Shown: piece by piece, positions 44,476 to 56,850 of the stretch
Layout: each line of letters starts with the position of its first letter
Position numbering within the stretch: position 1 is the stretch's first letter
Assembly (NCBI GenBank): GCA_009667805.1
Contig: RXON01001651.1
Location: forward strand, 59,333-123,332
Reading direction: 5' to 3'
Length of the DNA: 64,000 bases
From: Leptobrachium leishanense
Lineage: Eukaryota > Chordata > Amphibia > Anura > Megophryidae
The notes under the pieces: generated by a model
The model's database searches: none
Told to the model about the DNA's origin: nothing
Seen by the model: only the letters and a program-made list of their open reading frames with translations
Program-made: the position numbers and the translations under genes

Positions 44476-47400
44476 TAAGGGGTGCACGGGGGCATCACAC
44501 ATTATTATATAGGGGTACACGGGGCATCACACATTATTCTATAGGGGTACACGGGGGGCATCACACATTATTATATAGGGGGCATTACACATTATTATAT
44601 AGGGGTGCACGGGAGCATCACACATTATTATATAGGGGTGCACGGGGGCATCACACATTATTATATAGGGGTACACGGGGCATCACTCATTATTCTATAG
44701 GGGTATACGGGGCATTACACATTATATAGGGGTGCACGGGAGCATCACACATTATTATATAGGGGAACACGGGGGCGTCACACATTATTCTATAGGGGTA
44801 CACGGGGCATCACACATTATTCTATAGGGGTACACGGGGCATCACACATTATTATATAGGGGTGCACGGGGGCATTACACATTATTATATAGGGGTGCAC
44901 GGGGGCATCACACATTATTATATAAGGGTGCACAGGGCATCACACATTATTATATAGGGGTGCACGGGGGCATTACACATTATTATATAGGGGTGCACGG
45001 GAGCATCACACATTATTATATAGGGGTGCACGGGGGCATCACACATTATTATATAGGGGTGCACAGGGCATCACACATTATTATATAGGGGTACACGGGG
45101 GCATCACACATTATTATATAGGGGTGCACGGGGCATTACACATTATTATATAGGGGTACACGGGGCATCACACATTATTATATAGGGGTGCACGGGGCAT
45201 CACACATTATTATATAGGGGTGCACGGGTGCACGAGGGCATCACACATTATTATATAGGGGTGCACGGGAACATCACACATTATTATATAGGGGTGCACG
45301 GGGCATTACACATTATTATATAGGGGTGCACGGGGCATCACACATTATTATATAAGGGTGCACAGGGCATCACACATTATTATATAGGGGTGCACGGGGG
45401 CATTACACATTATTATATAGGGGTGCACGGGAGCATCACACATTATTATATAGGGGTGCACGGGGGCATCACACATTATTATATAGGGGTGCACAGGGCA
45501 TCACACATTATTATATAGGGGTACACGGGGGCATCACACATTATTATATAGGGGTGCACGGGGCATTACACATTATTATATAGGGGTGCACGGGAGCATC
45601 ACACATTATTATATAGGGGTGCACGGGAACATCACACATTATTATATAGGGGTGCACGGGGCATCACACATTATTATATAGGGGTGCACGGGAACATCAC
45701 GCATTATTATATAGGGGTACACGGGGACATCACACATTATTATATAGGGGCGCACGGAGGCATTACACATTATTATATAGGGGTGCATGGGGCATCACAC
45801 ATTATTATATAGGGGTGCACGGGGAATCACACATTATTATATAGGGGCGCACGGGGCATTACACATTATAATATAGGGGTGCACGGGGCATCACACATTA
45901 TTATATAGGGGTACATGGGCACCACACATTATTATATAGGGGTACACGGACATCATACATTATTATATAGGGGTACACGGGCATCACACATTATTATATA
46001 GGGGTACACGGGGCATCACACATTATTATATAGGGGTGCACGGGGCATCACACATTATTATATAGGGGTGCACGGGAGCATCACACATTATTATATAGGG
46101 GTGCACGGGGGCATCACACATTATTATATAGGGGTGCACGGGGCATCACACATTATTATATAGGGGTGCACGGGGAATCACACATTATTATATAGGGGCG
46201 CACGGGGGCATTACATATTATTATATAGGGGTACACGGGCATCACACATTATTATATAGGGGTACACGGGGACATCACACATTATTATATAGGGGCGCAC
46301 GGGGGCATTACACATTATTATATAGGGGTGCACGGGGCATCACACATTATTATATAGGGGTGCACGGGGAATCACACATTATTATATAGGGGCGCACGGG
46401 GGCATTACATATTATTATATAGGGGTGCACGGGGCATCACACATTATTATATAGGGGTACATGGGCACCGCACATTATTATATAGGGGTACACGGGGGCA
46501 TCATACATTATTATATAGGGGTACACGGGCATCACACATTATTATATAGGGGTACACGGGGACATCACACATTATTATAGAGGGTACATGGGGCATCACA
46601 CCTTATTAGATAGGGGTGCACAAGGGCATCACACATTATTATATAGGGGTACACGGGACATCACACATTATTATATAGGGGTAAACGGGGCATCACACAT
46701 TATTATATAGGGGTGCACGGGGCATTACACATTATTATATAGGGGTACACGGGAACATCACACATTATTATATAGGGTGCACGGGGCATCACACATTATT
46801 ATATAGGGGTGCACGGGGCATTACACATTATTATATAGGGGGTACACGGGAACATCACACATTATTATATAGGGTGCACGGGGGCATTACACATTATTAT
46901 ATAGGGGTACACGGGGACATCACACATTATTATAGAGGGTACATGGGGCATCACACATTATTAGATAGGGGTGCACAAGGGCATCACACATTATTATATA
47001 GGGGTACACGGGACATCACACATTATTATATAGGGGTAAACGGGGCATCACACATTATTATATAGGGGTGCACGGGGCATTACACATTATTATATAGGGG
47101 GTACACGGGAACATCACACATTATTATATAGGGTGCACGGGGGCATTACACATTATTATATAGGGGTACACGGGGCATTGCACATTATTATATAGGGGTA
47201 CACGGGGACATCACACATTATTATATAGGGGTGCACGGGGCATTACACATTATTATATAGGGTACATGGGGCATTACACGTCATTATATAGGGGTACACG
47301 GGCATCACACATCATTATATAGGGGTACAATGGGCATTACACATTATTATATAGGGGTACACGGGACATCACACATTTTATATAGGGGTACACTGGGGCA

Positions 47401-47535
47401 TCACACATCATTATATAGGGGTACACTGGGCATCACACATTATTATATAGGGGTACACTGGGGCATCACACATTATTATATAGGGGTACACGGGGCCATT
47501 ACACATTATTATATGGGGGTACACGGGGCATCACA
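44476..47535. repeat. ~33-bp minisatellite (ATTATTATATAGGGGTGCAC)
   Basis: About 93 units of ATTATTATATAGGGGTGCAC plus GGGGCATCACAC, with unit length varying between about 30 and 34 bp. Longer blocks recur, for example about 435 bp apart between 44916 and 45420 (AAGGGTGCACAGGGCATC), indicating block duplication. Confidence 0.95.
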
Positions 47536-48437
47536 TGGGGTGTTTCTATGCGCTGTATTCAGGGTGTGTTTCTATGCGCTGTTTTCAGGGTGTGTTTCTA
47601 TGCGCTATATTCAGGGTCTGTTTCTGTGCGCTGTATTCAGGGTGTGTTTCTGTGCGCTGTATTCAGGGTGTGTTTCTGTGCGCTGTATTCAGGGTGTGTT
47701 TCTATGCGCTGTATTCAGGGTGTGTTTCTATGCGCTGTATTCATGGTGTGTTTCTATGCGCTGTATTCAGGGTGTGTTTCTATGCGCTGTATTCATGGTG
47801 TGTTTCTATGCGCTGTATTCATGGTGTGTTTCTATGCGCTGTATTCAGGGTGTGTTTCTGTGTGCTGTATTCAGGGTGTGTTTCTATGCGTTGTATTCAG
47901 GGTGTGTTTCTATGCGCTGTATTCAGGGTGTGTTTCTATGCACTGTATTCAGGGTGTGTTTCTGTGCGCTGTATTCAGGGTGTGTTTCTGTGCGCTGTAT
48001 TCAGGGTGTGTTTCTATGCGCTGTATTCAGGGTGTGTTTCTATGCGCTGTATTCAGGGTGTGTTTCTATGCGCTGTATTCAGGGTGTGTTTCTGTGCGCT
48101 GTATTCAGGGTGTGTTTCTATGCGCTGTATTCAGGGTGTGTTTCTATGCACTGTATTCAGGGTGTGTTTCTGTGCGCTGTATTCAGGGTGTGTTTCTATG
48201 CGCTGTATTCAGGGTGTGTTTCTATGCGCTGTATTCAGGGTGTGTTTCTGTGCGCTATATTCAGGGTGTGTTCTATGCACTGTATTCAGGTGTGTTGTCT
48301 GTGCGCTGTATTCAGGGTGTGTTTCTGTGCGCTGTATTCAGGGTGTGTTTCTATGCGCTGTATTCAGGGTGTGTTTCTATGCGCTGTATTCAGGGTGTGT
48401 TTCTGTGCGCTATATTCAGGGTGTGTTTCTATGCTCT
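47536..48437. repeat. 26-bp minisatellite (TGCGCTGTATTCAGGGTG)
   Basis: About 35 units of TGTGTTTCTATGCGCTGTAT plus TCAGGG. It follows the preceding ATTATATAGG array with no single-copy sequence between. Open plus-strand frames of 300-400 codons (GVFLCAVFRVCFYALYS) are repeat translation. Confidence 0.96.
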
Positions 48438-49046
48438 GTGTAATGACTGTGACTGCATCCAGGGAAGGTATCTGTGTATACTTGCATGTGAATGTGTTTA
48501 TTATGTGTAGACACAAAGCTGAAGGAACGTTTCACCTGTGTTTGTGTCGAGGTTGTCTAGCGCGGCTTTCACCATAGTTTTACGGGAGGTTTGTGGAGAT
48601 CTTCGGTTTAAATTCCCGCGGTGTTACAGACAACGGCAGAGCCCGCTACGGAGAAGACCCGCAGGTCACTCATTTTATGGTAGAATGACAGCGGTGCCGA
48701 TGCTCAGTGTTTTTGTCGTTGTTTGCCGCCTTTTTCCTGACGGTGATTATTTTCTTTCTCTGACTTGTAGGTCACCACGGTTACCGTAACGGTGATTTTT
48801 ACTATTGTTTCCAGCCGTAGTGGTGTTGGCTGACAAGGCGGTGCTTGGTGAAGTGTCACATTGTGGCACAGATCTCTCCAGGATGTCAGGGACGCCGGGC
48901 TGTGTTTGTCGTTTTCTTTTTTCCCCTCACTCGCTCCGGGATCCGGTGAGCGGTCAGGTCGGGCCCATCTCTCGCTCGCTCGCGGTCTAAACAAGCCATG
49001 ACTTGGATCCGCTGCTCAGTCTCGGCTCTGTGCGTCCGGCATAAAG
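48438..49046. other. Single-copy sequence, no gene seen
   Basis: Non-repetitive. I see no recognisable protein. A dyad GGTCACCACGGTTACCGTAACGGTGA at about 48771-48797 is a short local palindrome. Confidence 0.4.
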
Positions 49047-49115
49047 TAGGGCTACAACTAATGATTATTTTCATAAAATCGATTTGTTGCCTGTTTTTTT
49101 ATTATTGGATAAGTT
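49047..49115. mobile_element. Remnant of an AGGGCTACAACTAATGATT element
   Basis: AGGGCTACAACTAATGATTA followed by TTTTCATAAAATCGAT resembles the left end of a common vertebrate DNA-transposon MITE (AGGGCTGCAACTAACGATTA type). The matching right end is not visible. Confidence 0.45.
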
Positions 49116-49128
49116 TTTTTTTTCTTAA

Positions 49129-49414
49129 AGGAACACTGAGAATCAACCTCTCCCTCCTTTTAAGCAATTTGTGTAGTTTATGTAACATTCATAAATAGGC
49201 CACATTGTGTATCTCACATAACTTGTGTCCTTTATGACGCACCCAAGGTGCACGAGTGATGGATCAATGCTGCGTGTGCAGCTCAAGCCCATGTCTGCTT
49301 TCTCTCCGAACCATACACTTGATTTCAGCACAAAAGTGGGGTGAGAAGGGGGGGCTCTCCATGCAGCCTGACCACATTTAATAAGCTAAAGTGATCAGGT
49401 TACATAGTGTCCCT
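49129..49414. mobile_element. TTAA MITE (AGGAACACTGAG ends)
   Basis: A 286-bp unit flanked by TTAA at 49125-49128 and 49415-49418, with AGGAACACT at the left and AGTGTCCCT at the right as imperfect inverted ends. TTAA targeting fits piggyBac or Kolobok; similar Kolobok-type MITEs are common in frogs. No coding sequence. Confidence 0.65.
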
Positions 49415-49849
49415 TTAAAATAATTTTATGAACAAATTGAGTGGGGGAGGGATTGGAGATGGGAGGGGGGAGTTTGGGCAAGGGGCAGTACCCGAGTGTG
49501 AGATGGATTGGGTTTTGGCAGCAGACCAGACTCGAGTGTTTGGGGGGTATGGATTGGAGAGAGGGAGGCAGGGAGGGTGGGGTGGTGGCACAGGGCTCCA
49601 GCTCCAAGTAAGGGTGTAACAGATCTCAGTGCCTCAACTGGGTCACATCTGCCAATGTCGCTTCCTTGCTGGACCCCCGGGTTCTCCTCTGTGTCCTATT
49701 CCTGGTCTTTAGCCGCAGCTTAAAGACGGGTACGCCTAGAAAGCCTTGCTAGTGTCCCCCAGAAATAAGTTGTGGCTGTAGATCTGAAGCCTTTTGTTGG
49801 CACAGCGAGCAGATTATAGTTGCTACCCAAACCATGAGCCGTGACTGCA

Positions 49850-50022
49850 ATAAAGAAAGGATACATTGAGATTTCTCTGGTTTTCAGTATGTCCTGGGTG
49901 GCGAGTATGTACCGTTAGGAGTCTTGCCCAAGGACACTTACTGGAGAGGTGCTCTGGCCGGGTTCGAACCTGTGTCTCCACAGTCATAGAGCAGTGATGT
50001 TACCTCTACTCCACCCAGCCCG
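49850..50022 (-). mobile_element. tRNA-derived SINE with a LINE-type 3' tail
   Basis: Read on -, the head GGGCTGGGTGGAGTAGAGG resembles an A box and GGTTCGAACCC is a perfect tRNA-type B box. A central part (TCCTTGGGCAAGACTCCTAA) follows, and then CCCAGGACATACTGAAAACC and GAGAAATCTCAATGTATCC. These last blocks are the tail of the LINE at 29540-29665. Flanks ACTGCA at 49845-49850 and 50023-50028 may be the target duplication. It is transcribed by RNA polymerase III if active and would borrow the LINE's reverse transcriptase; that role is inferred from the shared tail. Confidence 0.75.
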
Positions 50023-50028
50023 TACTGC

Positions 50029-51510
50029 ATGTAGGGTCAGAATAGAACTGGTTTAATCAGGGACACACACACACATACATTTATACAGTCACACATGGGT
50101 CATTTACAAACACAAACCACCCCTAGAAACCGCTGCGGGACCCAACCAGACCGAAACAGACAATGGGACACATGTGCCTTTTGGAAGGTGAAACATAATT
50201 AGATTAGGTATGTAGTTTAAATTAAACATTACTTAACATTTCTAAACGAGTCAAGACAATGGGAATCAGGATGATAGCAGATTACAGTCAGCAGATTTAC
50301 AAACTATTCAAATATAAACAGTAAACACATTCTTGAGACAGGGTAAACAGGGATGTTAATCCTTTCAACAGATGTACAAGGACCAGACTGTAGACAATAG
50401 CATTCTTCATAATCACAGATTATACCAACATTCTGCACACAAGAGGGCGATGGGCCAATATTGATTATGAGTCCTGCACCCTACAAATATGCCTCTGTGC
50501 CCAAGCACCCCAAGTCCAAAATGACTTATGTCATAAAGGGTAAACCACTGGGGGTACAGCTCCTCCACTCAGTGTCAGGACCCCAGGGTCTGTGCTATGG
50601 TTCTGTCTGTTGAGAAAACAAGCTAGTTAGGTCTAATGTAAGCCATAATAAAGGCGGTGCGGTGCAGGAGAGGCTTGGTGTCGTTTCTGCGTTCATGGAC
50701 ACTCCCCGTGTTACGGCGAGGCTGGTTTTATTTTCTGCAGCGGTGGCTGTGGATCAGTTCGTTCCGTCCTCTGCATTGACACACGGTGGAAGTCCCGTCC
50801 TCGCCCCGCATGGTCACACTATCTCCTCCTGCAATCGGTGATGGATCGGGAAGGCGTTGGGCAGCTACAAGCTCAGACACGAGGACAAAGGATAAAATCT
50901 CTACAAACACAGCAATGTCAGGACCCGGAGACGCCCGCCCAAACCATCACCTCGATCAGCTCCGCCACAGCAAAGGAGTCTGGGTAACGCTCCCCCCTCC
51001 CGTCCACGCTGGAACCTGCGCGCCTCAAATGAGGCGATTTATTACAAAAGCTTTATAACAAGGACTTTATTTTACCGTATGGGAAGATAATTAGATATAA
51101 AGCGAGAAATGAAATTTACAATCTATATAAACGCGAGTATAAATAAAGCCGCAGGGAGACGGAGCGGAAAAACCACAGGGACGCCGCGAACTGGGGGACA
51201 CTGCAGCCTGTTAGGGGGGTAACCCGGGAATATACGAGGGGATAAGAGAGAGGGGCTGAGATAGGAGAGGGTAAGTGGGGGGTCTGAGGAATGGGGCAGC
51301 AATATGATGGGGTCAGAGGGATGGTCCATGGTTGGGACCCATTGATATCGCTGATGATGTAATTCAGCCGTTTGTCATGGAGGACAGGCCGAGCGCACAG
51401 GTTGTTTATTTTATCATTGTGTTTATCACGCTCAGTTGTTTAATCCTTTGTAAACAATAACAATGCTCATATTGTGATCCTTTTGAAGGCAATTTTCTCA
51501 TTGCCCGGTT
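50029..51510. other. Mostly single-copy sequence, no gene seen
   Basis: I find no confident gene or mobile element. A (AC)n run is near 50065-50078. Segments near 50440-50660 (TGTCAGGACCCCAGGG) have an LTR-like flavour, but no paired ends or duplication were found. Confidence 0.4.
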
Positions 51511-51514
51511 ACAT

Positions 51515-52905
51515 GGTGTGTCACAACGTGTCAGGGTGTTCCACAGTGTGTCAGTGCGTGTCAGGGTGCCTCAGTGCATGTCTGGGTGTGTCACACTGTG
51601 TCAGGGGGTTATATGGTCTGTCAGTGCGTGTCAGGGTGTCTCCGGGTATGTCTGGGTGTGTCACAGTGTGTCAGTGCATGTCACAGGGTGTCAGGGTGTG
51701 TCACAGTGTGTCACTGCATGTCACAGGGTGTTAGGGTGTGTCACACTGTCAGGGTGTTCCACAGTGTGTCAGTGCGTGTCAGGGTGTCTCATTGCATGTC
51801 TGGGTGTGTCAGTGTGTGTCAGTGTGTGTCATACTGTGTCAGGGGTTATATGGCATGTCAGTGCGTGTCAGGGTGTCTCCGGGTATGTCTGGGTGTGTCA
51901 CAGTGTGTCAGTGCATGTCACAGGGTGTCAGGGTGTGTCACAGTGTGTCAATGCATGTCACAGGGGGTTAGGGCATGTCACAGGGTGTCAGCGTGTGTCA
52001 CAGTGTGTCAGTGCATGTCACAGGGTGTCAGGGTGTGTCACAGTGTGTCAGTGCATGTCACAGGGTGTCAGGGTGTGTCACAGTGTGTCAGTGCATGTCA
52101 CAGGGTGTCAGCGTGTGTCACAGTGTGTCAGTGCATGTCACAGGGTGTCAGCGTGTGTCACAGTGTGTCAGTGCGTGTCACAGGGTGTCAGGGTGTGTCA
52201 CAGTGTTTCCACGCATGTCACAGGGTGTCAGAGTGTGTCACAGTGTGTCAGTGCATGTCACAGGGTGTCCGCGTGTGTCACAGTGTGTCAGTGCATGTCA
52301 CAGGGTGTCAGCGTGTGTCACAGTGTGTCAGTGCATGTCACAGGGTGTCAGGGTGTGTCACAGTGTGTCAGTGCATGTCACAGGGTGTCAGCGTGTGTCA
52401 CAGTGTGTCAGTGCATGTCACAGGGTGTCAGCGTGTGTCACAGTGTGTCAGTGCATGTCACAGGTGTCAGCGTGTGTCACAGTGTGTCAGTGCATGTCAC
52501 AGGGTGTCAGCGTGTGTCACAGTGTGTCAGTGCATGTCACAGGGTGTCAGCGTGTGTCACAGTGTGTCAGTGCATGTCACAGGTGTCAGCGTGTGTCACA
52601 GTGTGTCAGTGCATGTCACAGGGTGTCAGCGTGTGTCACAGTGTGTCAGTGCATGTCACAGGGTGTCAGGGTGTGTCACAGTGTGTTAGTGCATGTCACA
52701 GGGTGTCAGGGTGTGTCACAGTGTGTCAGTGCATGTCACAGGTGTCAGCGTGTGTCACAGTGTGTCAGTGCATGTCACAGGGTGTCAGCGTGTGTCACAG
52801 TGTGTCAGTGCATGTCACAGGGTGTCAGGGTGTGTCACAGTGTGTCAGTGCATGTCACAGGGTGTCAGGGTGTGTCACAGTGTGTCAGTGCATGTCAGGG
52901 TGTGT
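51515..52905. repeat. 40-bp minisatellite made of four 10-mers
   Basis: About 33 units of GTGTGTCACAGTGTGTCAGT plus GCATGTCACAGGGTGTCAGG. Each unit is four related decamers of the type G-GTGTCA--. Left of 51900 the decamers are less regular, which looks like the ancestral state. Occasional 39-bp units (CACAGGTGTCAGC) shift the frame. Plus-strand frames up to 470 codons are repeat translation. Confidence 0.96.
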
Positions 52906-52941
52906 TATAAGATATACGGAGATACAGTAAATATCATTAAT

Positions 52942-53018
52942 CCAGGACATACTTGAAAACGAGAGAAATCTCAATGTATCTGTCCTGGTAAAATCCTTTA
53001 TATATAAATAAATAAAAC
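52942..53018 (+). mobile_element. LINE 3' tail, copy 3
   Basis: CCAGGACATACTTGAAAACG, GAAATCTCAATGTATCTGTC and an AT-rich end match 29570-29665. It sits about 35 bp after the 40-bp array, with no LINE coding sequence upstream. Confidence 0.85.
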
Positions 53019-53114
53019 GGATGCGGCGGACGCCTAACACGAAGCCGATGCCATAGATCACACAATATTTCCCTGAACACTGAGACGTCACGGTTATTAA
53101 TGCCCTTTCTTTTA

Positions 53115-53220
53115 ACCTTTATACGGCTCACACTGCGGCTCATTACGCGGCTCACACAGAGCTCATTACGCAGCTCACACTGCGGCTCATCACGCGGCTC
53201 ACACCGCGGCTCACACCACG
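53115..53220. repeat. Short CGGCTCA-based tandem repeat
   Basis: Six or so copies of GCGGCTCACAC / GCGGCTCATTAC at 16-18 bp spacing. Confidence 0.7.
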
Positions 53221-53499
53221 CATCCGTCTACAACTCCCCACACTCATTCACACAGCGCCGAGGTTCACCAGTGTTGCAAACGATGTTAAGAATCACTATT
53301 GTTGTGGGTACGGTGAGCTTTGGCAAACTAAGGAATGAAAATTCAATACCGGCGGAGAAAAAAATGCGAGCACTGATATTCTACTACCAGGAATTGAGCA
53401 ACCTGTGGCCATTCCCCATCCACCGGTGAAAATACTTCCGGCAACTTCACCTGAAACACCGGCACAAACGAAAAGGTGAAATCCAGGCTAAAATACTAT

Positions 53500-53635
53500 T
53501 ATTATTATCATCATCATTTATAACAGTTTCGGCAGCGCGTTACAATAACCATAGGGAACGAGATAAATGGACATAGGATGGAAACAAGAGGTGTAGAGGC
53601 TCTGCTCATAGGAGCTTACAATCTAGAGGATGACA
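53500..53635 (-). mobile_element. Dispersed retroelement 3' end
   Basis: ATTATTATTATCATCATCAT, then GGCAGCGCGTTACAATAACC and GGAGCTTACAATCTAGAGG. The order (triplet tail, AGCGC-GTTACAAT, GAGCTTACAATCTA) matches a repeat I know as common in amphibian and fish genomes, here with its tail to the left. Its complement (AAGCGCTGAGTA...GCTATATAAATA) resembles the unit of the array at 61190-64000. Family name uncertain. Confidence 0.55.
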
Positions 53636-55175
53636 CAAACTACGGCGTAAACCCCACAGACACCTGCACGGAGAGCCACGCTACACAACTGCAACAGCAA
53701 CTACAGTGTAAACCCCACAGACACCTGAACGGAGAGCAACGCTACACAACTGCCGCAGCAACTACAGCGTAAACCCCACAGACACCTGCACGGAGAGCCA
53801 CTCTACACAACTGCCGCAGCAACTACAGCGTAAACCCCACAGACACCTGCACGGAGAGCCACGCTACACAACTACAACAGCAACTACAGCGTAAACCCCA
53901 CAGACACCTGCACGGAGAGCCACGCTACACAACTGCCGCAGCAACTACAGCGTAAACCCCAGACACCTGCACGGAGAGCCACGCTACACAACTACAACAG
54001 CAACTACAGCGTAAACCCCACAGACACCTGCACGGAGAGCCACGCTACACAACTGCCGCAGCAACTACAGCGTAAACCCCACAGACACCTGCACGGAGAG
54101 CCACTCTACACAACTGCCGCAGCAACTACAGCGTAAACCCCACAGACACCTGCACGGAGAGCCACGCTACACAACTGTGACGGGATGGAGTGTCCGCCTG
54201 CGGTCCTGCTCCTATCTGACCCCCTTGATGGCGTCCGGCTCGACTACCGAGTGGCTCGGCACTCGGCGTCTCGAGCAGCCTTATCTACCGACCTCTTGTT
54301 GGTGTGGAGGTGGCTGCTGGGCTGACTTGAGGCTCCTTTTCCTGGGATAGACGTGATGTAGAAGGCCGCTGAGTGCCTTCTAGGTGCAATGTGATATTCC
54401 CTGAAATAACTCACCAGACGAAGCTGTAAGACTTCAAAACAGAGACTGATTTATTACAAGGTTTGGGTAGATCCTTTTATACACACAACACAAAGACATG
54501 TCCAGACTTAAATGCCCTCAGACATGTCCAGACTTAAATGCCCTCATACAATACAGGATACATGTTAATACATCACACTCTAATAAAAACCACACCAGTA
54601 AAACCACAACTAGAAATGAAATAAAATGTCCATAAACTTAAACGCACAACCGAAATATAAAAGGAAAAAATGAGCTTTAAACCTGTCTGAGTTTTTAGTC
54701 ACGCGGCTCGCTGGAAGGAGCGCTCAGGTCCATTCCGTGACAACAACTACATCAGCAACTACAGCGTAAACCCCACAGACACCTGCACGGAGAGCCACTC
54801 TACACAACTACAACAGCAACTACAGCGTAAACCCCACAGACACCTGCACGGAGAGCCACGCTACACAACTGCCGCAGCAACTACAGCGTAAACCCCACAG
54901 ACACCTGCACGGAGAGCCACGCTACACAACTACAACAGCAACTACAGCGTAAACCCCACAGACACCTGCACGGAGAGCCACGCTACACAACTGCCGCAGC
55001 AACTACAGCGTAAACCCCACAGACACCTGCACGGAGAGCCACGCTACACAACTGCCGCAGCAACTACAGCGTAAACCCCACAGACACCTGCACGGAGAGC
55101 CACGCTACACAACTGCCGCAGCAACTACAGCGTAAACCCCACAGACACCTGCACGGAGAGCCACGCTACACAACT
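53636..55175. repeat. 61-bp minisatellite, interrupted by a solo LTR
   Basis: Units of 61 bp built on TACAGCGTAAACCCCACAGA, CACCTGCACGGAGAGCCACG and CTACACAACTGCCGCAGCAA: about 9 before 54175 and 7 after 54743. Variants alternate between CTGCCGCAG and CTACAACAG. Confidence 0.95.
54176..54742 (-). mobile_element. Solo LTR (567 bp)
   Basis: Ends TGTGACGGGATGGA and (right) TCCATTCCGTGACA are inverted TG...CA termini, flanked by a perfect 5-bp duplication ACAAC (54171-54175, 54743-54747). A TATA-like GTATAAAAGG is present on - (54482-54473), so the minus orientation is preferred but not certain. No internal genes remain, as expected after recombination between two LTRs. Confidence 0.88.
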
Positions 55176-55179
55176 GCAG

Positions 55180-55955
55180 TGCAAGGACCGGCAAACTGCG
55201 GTGACAACTCCCTAAATAGAGAATTCACCATACTTGATCCACCGTAATTTCCTAACGTTAAGCCGCCGTTCTATTCTTTCAGTGAAATGACACTGTTTAG
55301 TGAGTGTCGGCTGTAACGTGTGCCGCGTGGGGCATAGTGGGTATTTCTGGGTATTTTAAGTGGCACATTGCGGCGGTAATGATAATAACGGGATGAAATC
55401 AGTATTTTTCATTCAGTAAGTGGAGCAGCCGCCTCTGATTAGCTCGTCGTATCCGATGGAAAAATTGTGTATTTCTCTGCAAAATCGCAGCGTCGTGTGC
55501 CAAGCGCCAGATCCACATCTCGCTTTACAAAGCGGGCGCCGCCGTCACATCTCCCCATCTGCAAGGCCGGGCGCCCCACTTTCCTAACCTGCACCCCTAG
55601 ATACGGCGAGACACCCCCCCTCTCCCCTGTACATCCAGCTGCAGGAAGGCACCGGCTCTTTTTTGCCTTTTTCGTGGATTTTTAGATTACTCTTTAACAT
55701 TTGAGGGAGCTGGAAAATCATGAATATGTAAAAGTCTTTAAAAAAAATATAGTGCCATTTAAAATGATTTCCTTTCGCCGTGATGAAACGCTGGCAGGCT
55801 TTAATTTTACTGCCGAGGCAGACAGCGCAATTTACCACCAGCCACAGCATTTACATATTTAACATTCTGATCCAAAATATTCCAGCATTTTCATGGGTCT
55901 CACACCGGGGGAGCCCCGAAAATGTAGAGTAACCCCTCCTGTGCCGGATGGGCCT
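55180..55955. other. Single-copy island with a possible conserved non-coding block
   Basis: No gene recognised. Bases 55685-55870 (GAGGGAGCTGGAAAATCATG, GCTTTAATTTTACTGCCGAG, CAGCGCAATTTACCACCAGC) are AT-rich, non-repetitive and not obviously derived from any transposon, the usual look of a conserved non-coding element. Confidence 0.35.
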
Positions 55956-55958
55956 TAA

Positions 55959-56850
55959 GGCTAGGGTCAGACGAGCGTGATTTCTACGGACGTACGTCAG
56001 TACGGAAGACGCAGTAGTGGTCACACAGTCCGTTTATTCACTGACGTATATTTTGACGGATGTAGGAGGAAAAATAAATTAAAAAGCAAAACCATTTTGT
56101 CCGTGAAAAATGCTGGACGTATAAATGCTGGACGTATAAATGCTGGACGTATAAATGCCGTCCGTCTGACCACGTTCCATCACTCACACACAAAGCTATG
56201 CGGACGTTGCGGACGCAGCGCACTTTGTGCGGCCGTTCTAGGGGATGTACGTTCTTGCCTGCCTTGCGTCCGTTTGCCGCGGCCGTTGTGCGTCCGCAGT
56301 TCAGTGCGGACGTACTTCATGTGTCAGGCTCCAATGGACTTTCTTTCATGCTATCACGGACGTACTTTTAGGCTAAAGTCAGACGAACGCATTTTTCGCG
56401 TGCGTTTAGCCGCACGAAATCACGGCCGTGCTAGCAGCAAATTACGTCCAATGCCGGGGAACATACGACGAATGTCCGCACGAAAGTTCGTCCGCGCAAC
56501 GCAAGTGGCAAACGAACGCATTTTTTCGAGAACATCAAACCGCTAGTACTGACGTACAGAGTGCGCTGCGTCCGCATAGCGGCGTGTTTGCGTGATTAGG
56601 AGACGTCAGACGCTGCTAATGTCCGGCCAACATAACGTCCAGACGCAAAAAGGGTTTTATTGATGATCCGTACAAAATCACGGACGAAAAGGCGCATCGT
56701 ATGACCGCTATCGCGTATTCCATGAAAAAATAAGAACGTTCGTTCGAATGCACTTTTTCACGGACAACGTGAAAAATGCGTTCGTCTGACCCTAGCCTTA
56801 GACAGAGGCACAATCACGGACGTGAACACTACGCTCGTCTGACCCCAGCC
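55959..56850 (+). mobile_element. Harbinger MITE G (diverged subfamily), host of MITE H
   Basis: Ends GGCTAGGGTCAGACGAGCGT and (inverted) GGCTGGGGTCAGACGAGCGT, with TTAA-containing flanks at both sides (TTA/TAA duplication). Its interior differs from the common type and includes three direct copies of ATGCTGGACGTATAA (56110-56155). It is interrupted at a TTA by MITE H. Confidence 0.88.
56371..56797 (+). mobile_element. Harbinger MITE H, nested in G
   Basis: A 427-bp common-type MITE with GGCTAAAGTCAGACGAACGC and (inverted) GGCTAGGGTCAGACGAACGC ends, flanked by TTA at 56368-56370 and 56798-56800, within MITE G. Confidence 0.93.

Noticed and set aside
47330..48577. 415-codon plus-strand frame (GVFLCAVFRVCFYALYS repeat)
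   Set aside because: Spans the junction of two minisatellites and is a translation of 26-bp and ~33-bp units in shifting register; no domain or signal is visible.
49950..50022. tRNA gene on the minus strand
   Set aside because: The B box is good, but the acceptor and anticodon stems do not form and a LINE-type tail follows; it is a SINE head.
50440..50660. Third LTR
   Set aside because: LTR-like wording (TGTCAGGACCCC) but no matching CA end or target duplication could be found.
51518..52930. 470-codon plus-strand frame (CVTVCQCMSQGV repeat)
   Set aside because: Repeat translation of the 40-bp array; equally long frames exist in the other registers.
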